Counted from the first letter of the stretch, positions 13,258 through 25,542 are shown. The stretch: 64,000 nt of DNA from Lotus japonicus (GCF_012489685.1 NC_080044.1:81144732-81208731), one strand, 5' to 3'. The notes: generated from the letters alone by a model not told the origin. Numbers and translations: made by a program.

Positions 13258-14029
13258 ATCCTCCTACCCTTTTCCCAATTTTCCCACCCTACCCTCTAAT
13301 CACGAAGATTCTTATCTTTGCACGAAAACAATTGCGAGCTGAAAGGAATAGTTTTTAACTTAATTGAGGCAAAAGGGTATCTGAAAACAGCTGCAGTGAA
13401 GAAAAAGCATGAATCAGCAACCAGTTATGAGTCCAGAACACAGAAAAACTAGGGTTTTGGAATTGGAATTGGAGGATGAAGTGTAGAAGAGGGAGAAGGA
13501 GAAGAGAGGGGAATGAAAGCATAGGATGCTTGCTAACCTGGGTTGTGTTCAAGTTTGGAGCTTGATCCAGAAATCCAAAGAATTCATTGGGATCTTCACC
13601 CGTTTGTTCAGACTGCACTGTTCATCCACAGAAATACCTACCCACACCCACTTCTGTTCTGGTACGGCAGGCACACAAGGTTAAAACTGAATAAAATGTT
13701 TTTTAGGATTTATTTGAATTGGAATTAGAATAGTCATGAATTATTAAAAATATTAATTAGGATGGAAGAGAACATTGCCTCGTGTCTGTGAATTGAATTG
13801 AATGTAGAAAGTCCAGTCCAAGGTGGGGAGAGTTGGTGTTGGAGCTTTTTTGTCCATTACTGACTCAGTCAATCTACTCTTGTTGGTGCTTTTATCATGT
13901 ATTTGGAAGTGTGATATAATAAATACATGTTTTTATGTGTAATTTGAATGAATTTATACTTCATTTAAGAAAAATATAATATTCAATTTCATAGCTGTCC
14001 ATGGATAAACAAGCATACCTAAAGAGGGT

Positions 14030-14195
14030 TGGAACTTAGTTAAAAGTTAAAACTAAACCACAAGTTATTGCTGGAGTTTGATATCAAAGTTAAATATTGA
14101 TAAATATGTGTTTTGATATCAAAGTGTATGAAACTTAGTTAAAACTAAACCACAAGTTATTGCTGGACTTTGATACCAAATTTTAATTTCTCTGT
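14030..14195. repeat. Short direct duplication
   Basis: A stretch starting AACTTAGTTAAAA and running through ACCACAAGTTATTGCTGG occurs at about 14034 and again at about 14129, with a spacer of related AT-rich sequence. It looks like a local tandem duplication of about 95 bp. No function is evident. Confidence 0.6.
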
Positions 14196-15480
14196 AAATA
14201 TGTCGAAATATATGAAATTATGGTGGCATTGACATTTGACTTTAATGTTAAATAAAACATGTGTAAATGAAAGTTTATTCGAGGTAATAGCAATTCATTA
14301 ATTGTTTTTCAATATGCGTGAATGAAGTAGAAAGAAGATAGTGGGAAATGATAAGAGATTTGCTGAATTATATAATTAAAAGAGAAGAAAGAAATTAATA
14401 TAAAATAAAAATATAAATGAAGTAAGAGTGTGAATTAATCATAGAGATAGAGGTGTACCCAAAGAGAATTAATCATAGTGGTTATTTTAAGTCTAAACAT
14501 CAAATCAACTCAACATTTGATTGCATTCGTTACCCACGAATCAGATACTTTGCGTTGCACTTTCTCTCCACCTTCATCGGCTCCCAATGCTTGGCCTTCT
14601 TACCGTCTTAGCACTATTTTATTATTATTAAATTATTATTATGTTCCTAGTTATTGGTCTTTACAACCCTAGTTGACAATTTCTTTTGTCATTATGTGTT
14701 CAAAGCTAGAGGTACATCATTGAGTACGATTCCAAACAGCATTCATCCATATCCACTCACGTGAGTTAATAAAGTTAGCCCCTAGCTATATAACAAGTAA
14801 CTTTTTATTAAATTTGTACCATGTGGATGCTTTATGTATCACTTCGATAATCTCACGATTAGTCTCAATATAACAAGCAAGTCTTTTCAATATGTTTTTT
14901 CGTCATTAAAACTTTCCATGAAGTCAATAATCATTCGAAATAAATACATTTAACCTAAAATGTATTTTTACATTTCAACCTCTATAATTAATTCACACTC
15001 TCACTTCTACTTAGTTTATTTTTGAACCATACTATATTATAGGTGGGTGTTAGGGTGCAAGTGCACCATGGGTTGTGCGCCATGCAAGACCTGTAAATAC
15101 CTGCTATAACAGGTTATTATGACTGGTTTAAAAAAATCAAAATATTAAATAAATTAGTAAGTACCTGTTTTACCCCTTGTAACAAAAAAAACCTGTATCA
15201 CCTAACTCAGGGACCACAACCATGAGGAATACAAATTTCAGATTACAAATGCCAAAATTCATAAAGGCAAAGCAAAAACGCAGAAACGTAAAACCAAAAC
15301 CTAGAAACCCAAAGGCCAAATCACCAAATTGCAGATTTCAGACAATAGTTGCTCATTGTAACATGTATCGAACACAGACGTGTAAATTATAAAGTCATTG
15401 TAACATTTATAAAAACCTAGTTATCAACAGGGAAAAAAATAACAAAACCAATCAGTTAATTTTACAAGTTATAAGCCCCT
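14196..15480. other. Intergenic DNA, repeat-like right part
   Basis: No gene is seen. The part from about 15055 to 15400 (an inverted CCTGTTATAGCAGG-like stretch, then AATCAAAATATT-rich sequence and a CCTAGAAACCC motif) resembles the left part of the element at 17946-19310. It may be an older relative, but I cannot find its other end. Confidence 0.35.
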
Positions 15481-15602
15481 AGTCCTATTAGAAATTAGGG
15501 GGTCTATACTCAATCACAAAAGCTAGCTCAAGAGTTGAGGTTTGCACAACCTTTATAAACACTTGATTGGCCTTATCTCTAGCCAATGTGGGACTTCTAA
15601 CA

Positions 15603-15613
15603 CACCCCCTCAC
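15603..15613 (-). other. TRIM polypurine tract
   Basis: Minus-strand GTGAGGGGGTG immediately precedes the LTR at 15602, the expected place for the plus-strand primer. The same tract occurs before the other LTR at 15829-15839. Confidence 0.75.
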
Positions 15614-15698
15614 GTCCAGGATTGAACAGACTGGAACGTGGGATCAACAACGGGTGGCCCAAATATGGGTGGTCTCCACAACAAATGGATCTAGGATA

Positions 15699-15711
15699 GG
15701 CTCTGATACCA
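15699..15711 (-). other. TRIM primer-binding site (initiator tRNA-Met)
   Basis: On the minus strand the bases just inside LTR 15712-15828 read TGGTATCAGAGCC, complementary to the 3' end of plant initiator tRNA-Met. A second copy, TGGTATCAGAGCTT, sits inside the rightmost LTR at 16042-16055. Confidence 0.85.
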
Positions 15712-16573
15712 TATTAGAAATTGGGAGGCCTATACTCAACCACAAAAGCTAGCTCAAGAGTTGAGGTTTGCACTACCCTTATAAAGGCTATCTATGCTCT
15801 ATCTCTAGCCAATGTGGGACTTCTAACACACCCCCTCACGTCCAGGACTAAACAGCCTGGAACGTGGGATCAACAACAACGGGTGGCCCAATAATGGGAA
15901 GTCTCCACAACAAACAACAACGTGGGACTTCTAACACACCCCCTCACGTCCAGGACTGAACAGCCTGGAACGTGGGATCAACAACAACGGGTGGCCCAAT
16001 AATGGGAAGTCTCCACAACAAACAACAACTGGATCTAGGATAAGCTCTGATACCATATTAGAAATTGGGAGGCCTATACTCAACCACAAAAGCTAGCTCA
16101 AGAGTTGAGGTTTGCACTACCCTTATAAAGGCTATCTATGCTCTATCTCTAGCCAATGTGGGACTTCTAACAAGTCCCTTGTTGATTCCTCAATCGAGGT
16201 CCATCATCATCATCACATTTATTTCTGACACTATCACAACTTTCTTGGCTTGGTTGGTTGCAGGAGAGAAGACGAAAAGATTGGGGCATAATCATCAACC
16301 TCTCACCAACCAAATTTTTGTATGTTGTTCACCCCTAATGTTCACCCAGACGAAAAAATTGCAGATCTGTTACAGGAACTGTTGAAGCAGCACCTTCAAC
16401 CTTCAAATCACGCGATTTTACTTTAGCATGACCACCGTTTAAGCCCAGATCGTTGCACAAGTGGCTGACTTATTTGCAGATCTCAAACGAGAAGGAAGAA
16501 AAAAGGATGGTGGAGCGATAAAGGAAGAGACTGCAAGAGGTTTATTTGCAGATCTGGAACGAGTATGATGGGA

Positions 16574-17265
16574 TTTAGGGGTGTTCATCGGTTCGGATCG
16601 ATCCGATGAAACCGACGAACCGAACCGAACCAAAGCAATTGGATTGGTTTTTTTTGTTATTTGGTTCAAAACCGATCCAAACCGATAAAAACCAATGAAG
16701 ATTGGTTCGGTTCACGGTTTGAAAAATTAAAATCCAATGAACCGATGAACCAAACCGATGATAAATATTTATTTACAAAATATTTAATATATATATATAT
16801 GTATTTATTAAAGTAATCTTTTGAAGAAATAATGTTCATGTTAGACTTTTTATGTTTGTTAGACTTATTATGTTTTTGTTTTCTATTATTAATTTGTAAT
16901 AGTACTAATATCAAACACCAATTTAAGCATTTCTACATTGTTAAGTAATTAAGTTGTTGATTATGAATTATGGATTTGTGATTAAGTTATGATTGAGTTA
17001 TTGATTTGTCATTTTTATGCATTGTTAAGTTGTGAATCATATGTGATTGCTTTATTTTTAAAGTTGTGGAATTGATATTGACAACTAAAAAAAGAAGTTG
17101 TGAAACCGATGAACTGAACCGATCCAAACCGTTCATCATCGGTTCGGTTCGGTTTTGAAACTTTTTTGGTTAACAATTGGTGGAAACCGAACCAATGAAT
17201 TTTGATTGGATCGGTTTTCGGTTTCACCTAAAACCGGTCCAAACCGAACCGCGAACACCCCTAAA
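16574..17265. mobile_element. hAT-like non-autonomous element
   Basis: About 690 bp with inverted ends TTTAGGGGTGTTC at the left and its complement at the right. Dense GGTTCGGTT-type repeats in opposite orientation lie on the two sides (16590-16760 and 17100-17256), and the centre is AT-rich. The TAGGGGTG terminus is typical of plant hAT elements. A clean 8-bp duplication is missing; ATGGGATT on the left against TTGGGATT on the right is the closest pair. No transposase frame is present. Confidence 0.65.
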
Positions 17266-17691
17266 TTGGGATTGATGGAGAGAAAGGTAAATTATGTGTA
17301 TTGTAGGGGCTTTAGTGTCTTATACTAAGTTTATTTCAAATATATAAAATATGGCTATTACCTGAACGCCAGGTTACCTAATCCCCTCCATGACATGTGT
17401 CGATATCCCCTTGGTCATTCCATGTTATGGCACGGTGCAATACCCAACTCGTATTGCATACTAGTCAACACCGTAATCCTATATTATATATTAAGAGAAT
17501 TCAGTTCTAATACCTTTTATAATTAACATTCCGATTTGATGAGGACTTACAATTATAATACGAGTCTTTTTCATGTGTTTTGTTCTCACTCATATACTGA
17601 AAATACTCCTGTTATATATAACGGTTAGTCAGATGTTACATTTTATATTTGGAAAAATTTCATGCACACGTTAATTACCACTTTATACTCT

Positions 17692-17890
17692 CTTTTTTAG
17701 TTTCTCAAGGTATTCCCACAGCCGACAGTCATGAGACTAATCTCTGAAGCTATGAGATCACGTTAAGTGGGTAGGCCTCTCCCAACAAATGTTTCTCCAT
17801 ACGCACCACCCAGGAATCGAACTCTGGACTAGATACTTAAGAACCCCAACTATCTATCAATTGTGTTACATCTTCTTGGTACGCGTACCC
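17692..17890 (-). mobile_element. tRNA-derived SINE
   Basis: About 199 bp on the minus strand, flanked by a perfect 11-bp repeat CTTTATACTCT (17681-17691 and 17891-17901). Read in the minus direction it contains GAGTTCGATTCC, a close match to the RNA polymerase III B box, about 70 bases from the 5' end, and ends in an A-rich tail. There is no coding capacity. A degenerate homologue lies at 38812-38990 and a 3' piece inside the Helitron at about 32845-32915. Confidence 0.72.
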
Positions 17891-17945
17891 CTTTATACTC
17901 TTTGAGATATAAGTTCAGGAGGAATTTACGGTGCACAATTGAATG

Positions 17946-19310
17946 CTTGTGTAAGGTTACACAAGCTACTTTTGACCTATGGTAGCAGGTCTAGCAGGTT
18001 TTTAAAAAATAATCAAAATACATATTTATTAATTACAATAATTAACTTGTGATAATTTTAATTAAGTTAATTGATCTATTAAACTTGAATTGTTCATCAT
18101 CTTCAACATCAACAGATCTGGGCCTCAACGCATCTTCAAGCGGCCATTTATGCCTCCTTCGCCGACGAAGCATATCCGGGCCTTGCTGGACCCAGCTTCC
18201 GCCCCACAACCAGGTCTGAACCCCCATAACCAGATATGAAAACCACCATCCCTCAATCGCAACCCACCCCCATCCCCAGAACCCATCGACCCCAACCCCC
18301 AACCCAAAAACCTAGAAACCCATGAAAACCCAAAGATGAAGAAGAAGAAGAAGAAGCATATAGAGAAATCATCCCCATAACCCATTTTCCCGAATTGTTC
18401 TCGTCATCTGTACGAGTTTCTCATTCTCAAGGGTTTTGTCAGAATTTCTTCCTTGAACGACATTGTTTCAGGAACGAAGAGGTGAAGAGGTGGGGGTGGA
18501 AAAGCTGCGAGCTTTGGCGCCGTGTGGGGGTTGGGTTTCGGTGGTGGGGTTGGTGACGACGGCGAGCAAAGCGGCGCGACGGTGAGGCTGGGTTTCAGAT
18601 CAAGGGGTGGTGGTCGGTTGCGGTGGGGATGGGTGAGGTTGGGTGTGGGTGGGTTTCGGTGGTGGGGGTTGGTGACGGCTGCGGAGTAGAGCGGCGCGAC
18701 GGTGATGTTGACGCTGGGGTTTTGGTGGCGGCGGTGGGTGGAGTTGCTGGTCATGAGGTTGCTGGTTTGGTAACTACAATGATTAATAGAGGTTGTGGGT
18801 GGTGTTTGATCTGTTGGTGCTCAAAGCCTGGGCTGGGTGTGCTTGGATCTGAATATTGAGACTAAGATCTGGAAGGTTAATTGCGGTGAAGCCATATGTA
18901 TTATATTTAACGATATTAAGATAATATCAGTGGGTTCTTTTGAAATTGTTGGTTTAACATTTTTTTTATCTTACGACTTCTGTAATAATTGTAGCAAGAT
19001 AAGACCTGTGTTTGGAATTTCCTGGCCGACCAGATTTTTCTGGAATCATGGTTTTTTATGTTGAGATGGAGTCTATCTTTTTAACCCAAAAAGGAGAAGA
19101 TGGAGGGTCTATGGTTAATGGGTTTCTGTTGATGATATGATGAAAAATATTTTCTGGTGAAGAAGGAGAGAGAAGGAGAACAAATTAAGATGATTTTTTT
19201 TAAAAAATTAATTAAAAAATAAAATTTTAATTAAAAAAATATGTATTTTGATTTTTTTCAAAAAAACTTCCTATTGCAGGTTAAAAGATACATGTGTAAC
19301 CTTACACAAG
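17946..19310. mobile_element. Large inverted-repeat element with GC-rich interior
   Basis: The ends are inverted copies: CTTGTGTAAGGTTACACAAG at the left (itself a palindrome) and TGTGTAACCTTACACAAG at the right. They are followed inward by roughly 100 bp of weaker inverted similarity (TCAAAATACATATTT on both arms). The interior 18115-18860 is markedly GC-rich and contains a degenerate tandem repeat of GGTTTCGGTGGTGGGGTTGG-like units. Frames there are Pro/Arg or Gly rich and match no family I know. No duplication of the target is visible (the right flank is a T run), so the class is uncertain; MULE-like is most plausible. Confidence 0.55.
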
Positions 19311-21306
19311 TTTTTTTTTTTTGGTACATGTCGTTAAATAAAAAGAAAACTAAGGTCTCACATAAGAGACACCCATAACATCAGCTAGCAAGAGAAAACT
19401 AAAGTTTTTACTTGTGGATGTTAAATTTTTCCATAAGTTCAGCCTTATTTTCGTAGTCATGTTTTCTAACCCAAACCAATAATAAAAAAAATAGCCGAAG
19501 TCGTTGTATACTGGTCAACTGTATCGAATAGCCAACTAATTTTGGTAAAACTCACATTACTTGTCAATCTAACATTCAAACACAAGACTTTAAGGGAATG
19601 TTTGGTCTAGTTTGGAAATTTCATAATATTGGTCGCTTGTTAGTTAGTGGTTATCTTAGCTTTTCATCATTTTTCTATTTGAAAAATGGCAATGCTAGCT
19701 CACCGAAATACCAACAAGGTAATTTCCTCAAAAAAAATTCAAAATAAAATATACTGGTCAACTTTGACCATCTTGACTAAAAGGTGTATGGTATAATTTA
19801 TTTTAACTAATTTAAATAAATTAAGCAAAAGGTAGTTTTTTTTTAAAGAGAAAAAGGTAGTTAAAATTAGTTAAATTTCAATAAAGAAAGTGTTAAATTT
19901 TCTAAATCACCTTTTTTTTTAAATGAAAACCACCTTTATTTAAAATCTAGATCGAATTGATTAGTAAGTGTTAAATAATTATTAAATGCGAAGTATTAAA
20001 TATCAATAGTAAATTTGAAAAAATATTTAATACTTAACATGTATTTTTAAATGGCTTACAAAAAGAGACACAAAAATTTAAAATGTGTTACAAATAGTCG
20101 TGAGACTAACCGAGTATTCCACAGTTAGTAGTCGTGAGATTAAGTTATCATCTCACTATCAGCATAATAAGTAGTAGAAGAATGACTATTGAGTTTTTTT
20201 TATTCATTGAAAGTAATTAATTAGAGGTGATAATGATTTCTGTTTATACCTATTAATTATATCTCTAATCACTTCCAGTATTGCCTTCAACTCCACCGGT
20301 AATCACATACCATTACTCATAAATGGTAGCCGCTGAGAACTAATATAATAAATCAACCTTATTTTTTATCGGGCACACTAATCTTAAGAACTTTAATATG
20401 AAAAATGGAACTAAGATCAAGAACGAAAATCAGGGTTTACTCAAATAAAATAACGAAAACGAGGGTTTACTTCAACTAGTTTCTTCCTTTTCTCTTTCAT
20501 TTTGGGCTTTTCTAATACTACATTTATGTGGAAAGTGATGGGTGGCCCATACTTGCTTGTTAAATCTTAATATGTTAACAATATTTTGAGCTCCTGGCTT
20601 TATCTTTTACTTGGGATTTGCTTAACTGGACCATGTAGCCTTTGCACATAGTGAGCTTCTTCACCCCCACAAGCGAGTATTTTACCTTCTCGATCCCTAA
20701 CCAATGGCCAATGGGCTAACCCGATCCCTAACGAATGGGCTAAGTACCTTGGGCAGACAAGTATTGTACCAAATGAGCTACTTCCGTTTCTTTTTAAGTG
20801 TCATTCTAGCAAAAAAACTCTCCAACCAAGATAGTGAGATATTGGAGTTTTTTTCCCATTCTACCCTCTCACATCCTAACCATGTAGTTATAAAATTTTC
20901 TAACCAAGATAGTGGATAGTTAATTTTTTTTCCACTCTCATATCATTAAACCATTTATCATTCTCTCCTCCCTAAAATAATAATAATTTTAATTTTTCCA
21001 TTCTCTCTCATATCATTGAACCATTTATCATTCTAGCAAACACCTTTTTTTATGTAACTTTGAAAGCTCTTTTGGGTACTTTCATTGGAATTTAATTTTC
21101 ACTTACTAGACAAGACTTTGAGTTGATGTAATGAGAATTTAATTTTCACTTACTAGTAAGGGCGTAATTGACAAAATGTACCTTAAAATATCAAAACGAT
21201 AGTTAAATAGAAAAAAAAAATTCTTCTAAAACGACACTTAAAAAGAACGGAGGGAGTACTAGATAAGTGTTACATTCCTTAATTACTTTCAGGCGCCAAG
21301 AATCTA
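19311..21306. other. AT-rich intergenic DNA
   Basis: No gene, RNA or bounded element recognised. Short repeats of CCATTTATCATTCT around 20950-21035 are the only local structure noted. Confidence 0.45.
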
Positions 21307-22082
21307 GGGGTATGTTTGGATTGATGGAACACAATGGAACGGAGCGGAATGGAACACGAAGGAACGGAATGGAGTGGAATGGAACGGAGTGAATTTATTA
21401 TTCCATTGTTTGGGTATTTTATGACGGAGCGGAGGAAAATTACCACTCTATTGTTTGGGTTATGGACTGAGTGGTACAAGTTATTATTATAATATTCCTA
21501 TATTACCCTTACTATAAAACTATTAACTATTAATTGCTCTATTTCAAAAAAAATATCTTCACTCATCTTTTCTTTTTTCCGAGTAGAAATAGTGACACCC
21601 TTATTTTCTTACTTAGAACCATCCCAATTTTACCATTAGGTGTTCATTTCTTATGGTTGTTTATACTCCAATATTAATAAACAAGATTTAGATGAATTAA
21701 TGTAAAAAAAAAAAAATAGAAGAGCAAGACAGATAATGAGAGCGAACAACTAAATAACAAAAAAAAGGCCAAAAAAAACTTAGCAGGTAAGTAGCAGATA
21801 GCAGAACGTGGGAAAGAGGTTATTTTTAACGTGAGAGAGTAGGTTAATGAGGGGTATATTAGTATTTTTATAATTTTACAAGACATCAGTTATTTTGCTC
21901 CATTCCATTCCTCCCAAATTGGGAGGGAGCAAAAGTGGGGGAAAGTAATGGAACATAATGGAATTGATACCATTGGTTTCCATCTGATTCCATCCTTTTT
22001 TTAATTACACAAACAATGGATCTTTCAAACCCCTCTCTCCCTTCCGCTCCACTCCATCCCCTTCCCCCAATCCAAACGAAGC
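21307..22082. mobile_element. Inverted-repeat element with GGAACGGAATGG motifs
   Basis: The left end GGGGTATGTTTGGATTG and the reverse complement of the right end GCTTCGTTTGGATTG are related. Both arms carry complementary runs of GGAATGGAACGGAGT-like motifs (21325-21395 left, 21895-22075 right), and the middle is AT-rich. CTA occurs at both borders and could be a 3-bp duplication, but this is weak. It resembles a non-autonomous DNA transposon with no coding sequence. Confidence 0.55.
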
Positions 22083-22553
22083 CTAGAAGATTGCAGGATC
22101 CTAACTCCAAACTATATTATATTAATTACTTTCTCATGAGTATACCTTATGACCTTATGTAGTGGTTCTGTTTAGATTAAACTTACATTTATTAGGATAA
22201 CCTTATCTATATTGTAACCCTTATCCTTTTCATGTATTTTTATCACTTGTAAATTATGTTTTCCATCTGCATTATTTAATGAATAAATGCTAGTGAGTAA
22301 ACCACATCAGAAGCTTCACTGCTTACCACCAGCATGATTGATCTTGTGTTGCTGATCCTGTAAACTCTTGTGCTATTAAAATTATTGTTTTGCAAGGTAT
22401 ACCAATATAATTTAACCAAGCCTTCTTAACCATCAAGCTATTAGGGATGACATGAAACCACAACTCTTTTGTACAGAGAACAACGAAATCCTATTAACAT
22501 AAAAGAAAACAACTGTGTATGTCTAAACAATGTACAATTATCTCTTTTTGGTG

Positions 22554-24066
22554 TTAACTGGACTTAGAAATAGCTTTCTGAAGATTCATGAAAGCTTTCT
22601 CATAACGTAGAAACCCCATAAACCAAAATTCAGAACCATCCCCAGTAACAATCTCTATGTACTTTTGTTCTGTCTTGTTCACGTCCTGCCCTTCATTGAC
22701 CTCTTTTATCTTCTCTACTGGTATCAACACCTGCATATAAGCATGCACCTTGATATCAGAAACCAGTATAATGCAATAATTGAAATATGAAAACTAATGA
22801 TAATTTGTGGTTAGTGTGTCTTTGGATTAGCTTTTTGCAGAATTGATTCTTGTAAACGTGAGCTAAAGTAACGTGATTTATGTTTGTATATACTTATAAG
22901 AAAAGTGAAATCCTTAAGAGAATTTTGTTTAGATAACTTTGATTAGAATTGCTTTTGAGTGTGTATTGTGTAATAACCAAAATGGAAATTAATATCAAAC
23001 ACATGCTTACACCAATCATTAAAAACTGATATCATTTTTTTGAGAATTGATTTTACTCAAAGCTACCACATGGTGTGTTCTCTATAATTAATTTTGAGTC
23101 CATAATTGATTATGATAGAAAGAACCAAACATGTGAAAATTAATTCTGCACCATGTTTTGTGCTTTATATAAAATCAATAATGAGGTTTCCCATTGCAGT
23201 CCCAAACAACACTAAATGTGTGTTTGGAAATTCTTCTACAATTGATTCTAAAGTGTCGTAACTAATTTTAGGGAAAAAGCTTTTGTAAGTAGCTTCTAAA
23301 TTTTAGAATTAATTAATTTTGATAAAAGAGAGTTGATCCGAACATGCTATAAAGCTGAGGGTGTCTAACCATGAAGACTACCTTGTAAGGTACCCTGACC
23401 AATTCTCCAGCTGCAGAAGTGCAAGTTATTGGCCTTTCACTGCAAAATGCAACCTTTTCAGTGGAGATAAAGAGAACTCCAGCAATTGGACCAGATGTTG
23501 TGTATAAATAGCATTGTGAAGCTTTCAAGAGTTTCTCTCCTTCTTGCATCCCAAAGATGTGCTTGAAAATGTTCCCTCTTCCACCTTCTTGTATAATTCT
23601 GGCTCCCAAACTCAACTTACCCTTCACAGTCTCAGACAGTTTAGGACCCAGTTTTACTGCAACCACACCACAGAAAACACATAGACATAGTCAATGAATC
23701 TACCATTCAACATTTTTAACTCATGTTTTGGAAATCTTTATTCTAAAGCCAAAATCCTTTATGAAAAGAAGTTATATGAGTAGCTTCTGAATTCCAAAAT
23801 CAATACTAAGAAAAGGGAAGCTGATCCAAACATGCTATCAGAGATTCTTTCACATATGACTTACCATGTTCATGAATTCTACATGCAAAATTGCTTCTTT
23901 TCTTGCTTGTTGCTTTTTTGTGCTCCATCTTCTTTGTAGTTTCTTCTTTATCTGCAGTAACAAGAGAATCAGCAACCCAATTAGTATGTTATTGGCAGTG
24001 TGATGTCAATTGACAAGTTGTATAAAGAGAATAGAATCTTTCTAGAGAGGTACCAGAATTGTTCAT
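22554..24066 (-). CDS. GRAM-domain GEM-like protein
   Basis: Four exons in transcript order: 24066-24054, 23951-23865, 23656-23382, 22730-22554, all GT-AG and in phase, giving 183 residues. A GRAM domain, a PH-like lipid or protein-binding module, fills most of the protein: after GGRGNIFKHIFG come CYLYTTSGPIAGVLFISTEK, FCSERPI and the C-terminal EFWFMGFLRYEKAF, all typical of the plant GEM-like and ABA-responsive family (FIP1/GER group). These are membrane-linked or nuclear regulators in Arabidopsis; the particular role here is unknown. Length is somewhat short for the family because of a brief N-terminus. Exon 1 encodes only four residues and is the least certain part; the in-frame ATG at 23928, inside exon 2, is an alternative start. 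Introns contain degenerate AATTGATT-rich MITEs. Confidence 0.85.
22800..23335. repeat. Degenerate MITE in GEM-like intron 3
   Basis: The intron is rich in GAATTGATT and AATCAATT motifs in both orientations, with GTGTGTTTGGAA-like ends. Related stretches occur at 23725-23845, 10385-10530, 27405-27740 and 28690-29165, so this is a dispersed short inverted-repeat family. Exact borders cannot be fixed by eye. Confidence 0.5.
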
Positions 24067-24533
24067 CAGTGAATGAATTTTCAGGAATCTGATTTTTGAA
24101 CTGGCTCTTCAAAATCAACAAAGATTAATTTTATATTTCTTGCAAACACCTGTCCAAAGGAACCTTACAAGAAATGAATGAAGGTGTCTACTAGTCAAAG
24201 TTTGAAGCATTTCATATTTATTATTCCCTAAGATTTATTTATTTTTAGAATAGTCCTATGAAAAAGACAAATTTATTTTTCCACAACACGTTTTGTTTAT
24301 TCTAATTGGCAAATCATAGTTTTTGAAAATTGAGCTTACATTTCCCGTGTGGTGGCTATTTTTTCCAGGTCAATAATAGTTGGCAAATACTTTTGTATAC
24401 TCATTATTTGACGTTTAATTTAATTTATCAGAGGACCACTTTGGTGTGGGACGGTTCTTCCACGCATTCAATAGTAAGCAAATAAAATTTTATAAGGAAA
24501 GACCACTGTTTACACAAGCAGCTAATTAGTTTT

Positions 24534-24718
24534 GGAAAATGTTTTCTTCACACCTCATTTTGAGGTTGAAGGAGGTGGAGGAGGAGAGAGATAGGAAAAA
24601 AAGAAAAAGTAAGAGAGAAAAAATATGAGATATGATAGATGATAAAATGAGAGAGGTAGAAACAAAAACAGGTGGAAATGAAGTGTTTAAAAGATGAGGT
24701 GTGTATATATCATTACTC
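24534..24718. mobile_element. MULE-type MITE, copy 2
   Basis: The element is 185 bp with imperfect inverted ends (GGAAAATGTTTTCTTCACACC at the left, the complement of GAGTAATGATATATACACACC at the right). It is flanked by a perfect 9-bp repeat ATTAGTTTT (24525-24533 and 24719-24727). It is homologous to copy 1 at 5504-5680. Confidence 0.87.
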
Positions 24719-25542
24719 ATTAGTTTTTGTGGCATTTGTAGCAATTATTTTCTGTTTCTGGCCTAGGTGGTTTTTTTCTCCTCCAATAGTTCCTGTTCGT
24801 TTTTGGCTAAGTAGTTGGCCATTAAGTATGGTCTTGTCTTGTCTTAGTTTGGGAGTTAGGCTTTTAGCATACTATTCATGAGAGTGACTCGCTTAATGCT
24901 ATTAGAATCTTGAAGTCTCCTTCTTTAACTTAACATTTAGTAGCTTTGTTTGTAGACATTGTTGATATCACTACTCATATGTCGCGTGTCAGCATGTTAC
25001 GCGAGAGGCTAATATGTATCTCGACAAACTTGCTTCATTGGGTCTATGTTATCGTTTTGATTTGTGAAATTGGTCATTATCTTCGACAGAGTTGAAGTCG
25101 CTTCTTGCTTCGTGCCAAAACGTTATTGTGCTGATTTTGTTTATTTCTCTTTCATTGTTTCACCAAACAAATGTAAGAGATGTTTGTAATTGCAAAATTT
25201 GAAAATTAATTCATGTATAAATAAGCTTTATAATTGTAAAAAATCCATACTTCATCCATGATATTCACTCCGTCTGCGATCAATATGAAAATTTTTATAC
25301 TTCATTTTATATCATCATTTACAATTTCTCATAATGTCAATTTATTATTTATATAAAACACTAAACCAATTTTACTAATATTTTACTCGAACTCTACAAA
25401 GTTTCTCATCAACTATTTCATAATATAAGGTGCAACACTTTTTCCAAAATCTTGAAATGTAGGTGAAAATCCGAATACATCATCAACTATTTCATGATAG
25501 GTGCAACAGAGATTTTCTCACATCCTTGAAATCTGATTGGTT

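Larger units (their letters stand above)
15486..16172 (-). mobile_element. Tandem TRIM retrotransposon with three LTRs
   Basis: Three 117-bp copies of the same terminal repeat lie at 15486-15602, 15712-15828 and 16056-16172, separated by internal regions of 109 and 227 bp. A perfect 5-bp TSD AGTCC (15481-15485 and 16173-16177) flanks the whole array. On the minus strand each LTR begins TGTTAGAAG and ends CTAATA; the next bases are the primer-binding site. With no coding capacity and very short LTRs this is a terminal-repeat retrotransposon in miniature. The three-LTR form is best explained by unequal recombination between LTRs or by template switching. The larger internal region contains its own 108-bp duplication (15814-15921 and 15922-16029). 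Confidence 0.92.

Noticed and set aside
18404..18754. Pro-rich minus-strand frame in the 17946-19310 element
   Set aside because: Pro/Thr/His repeats come from tandem GGTGGTGGGG-type DNA; no start context or domain supports a gene.
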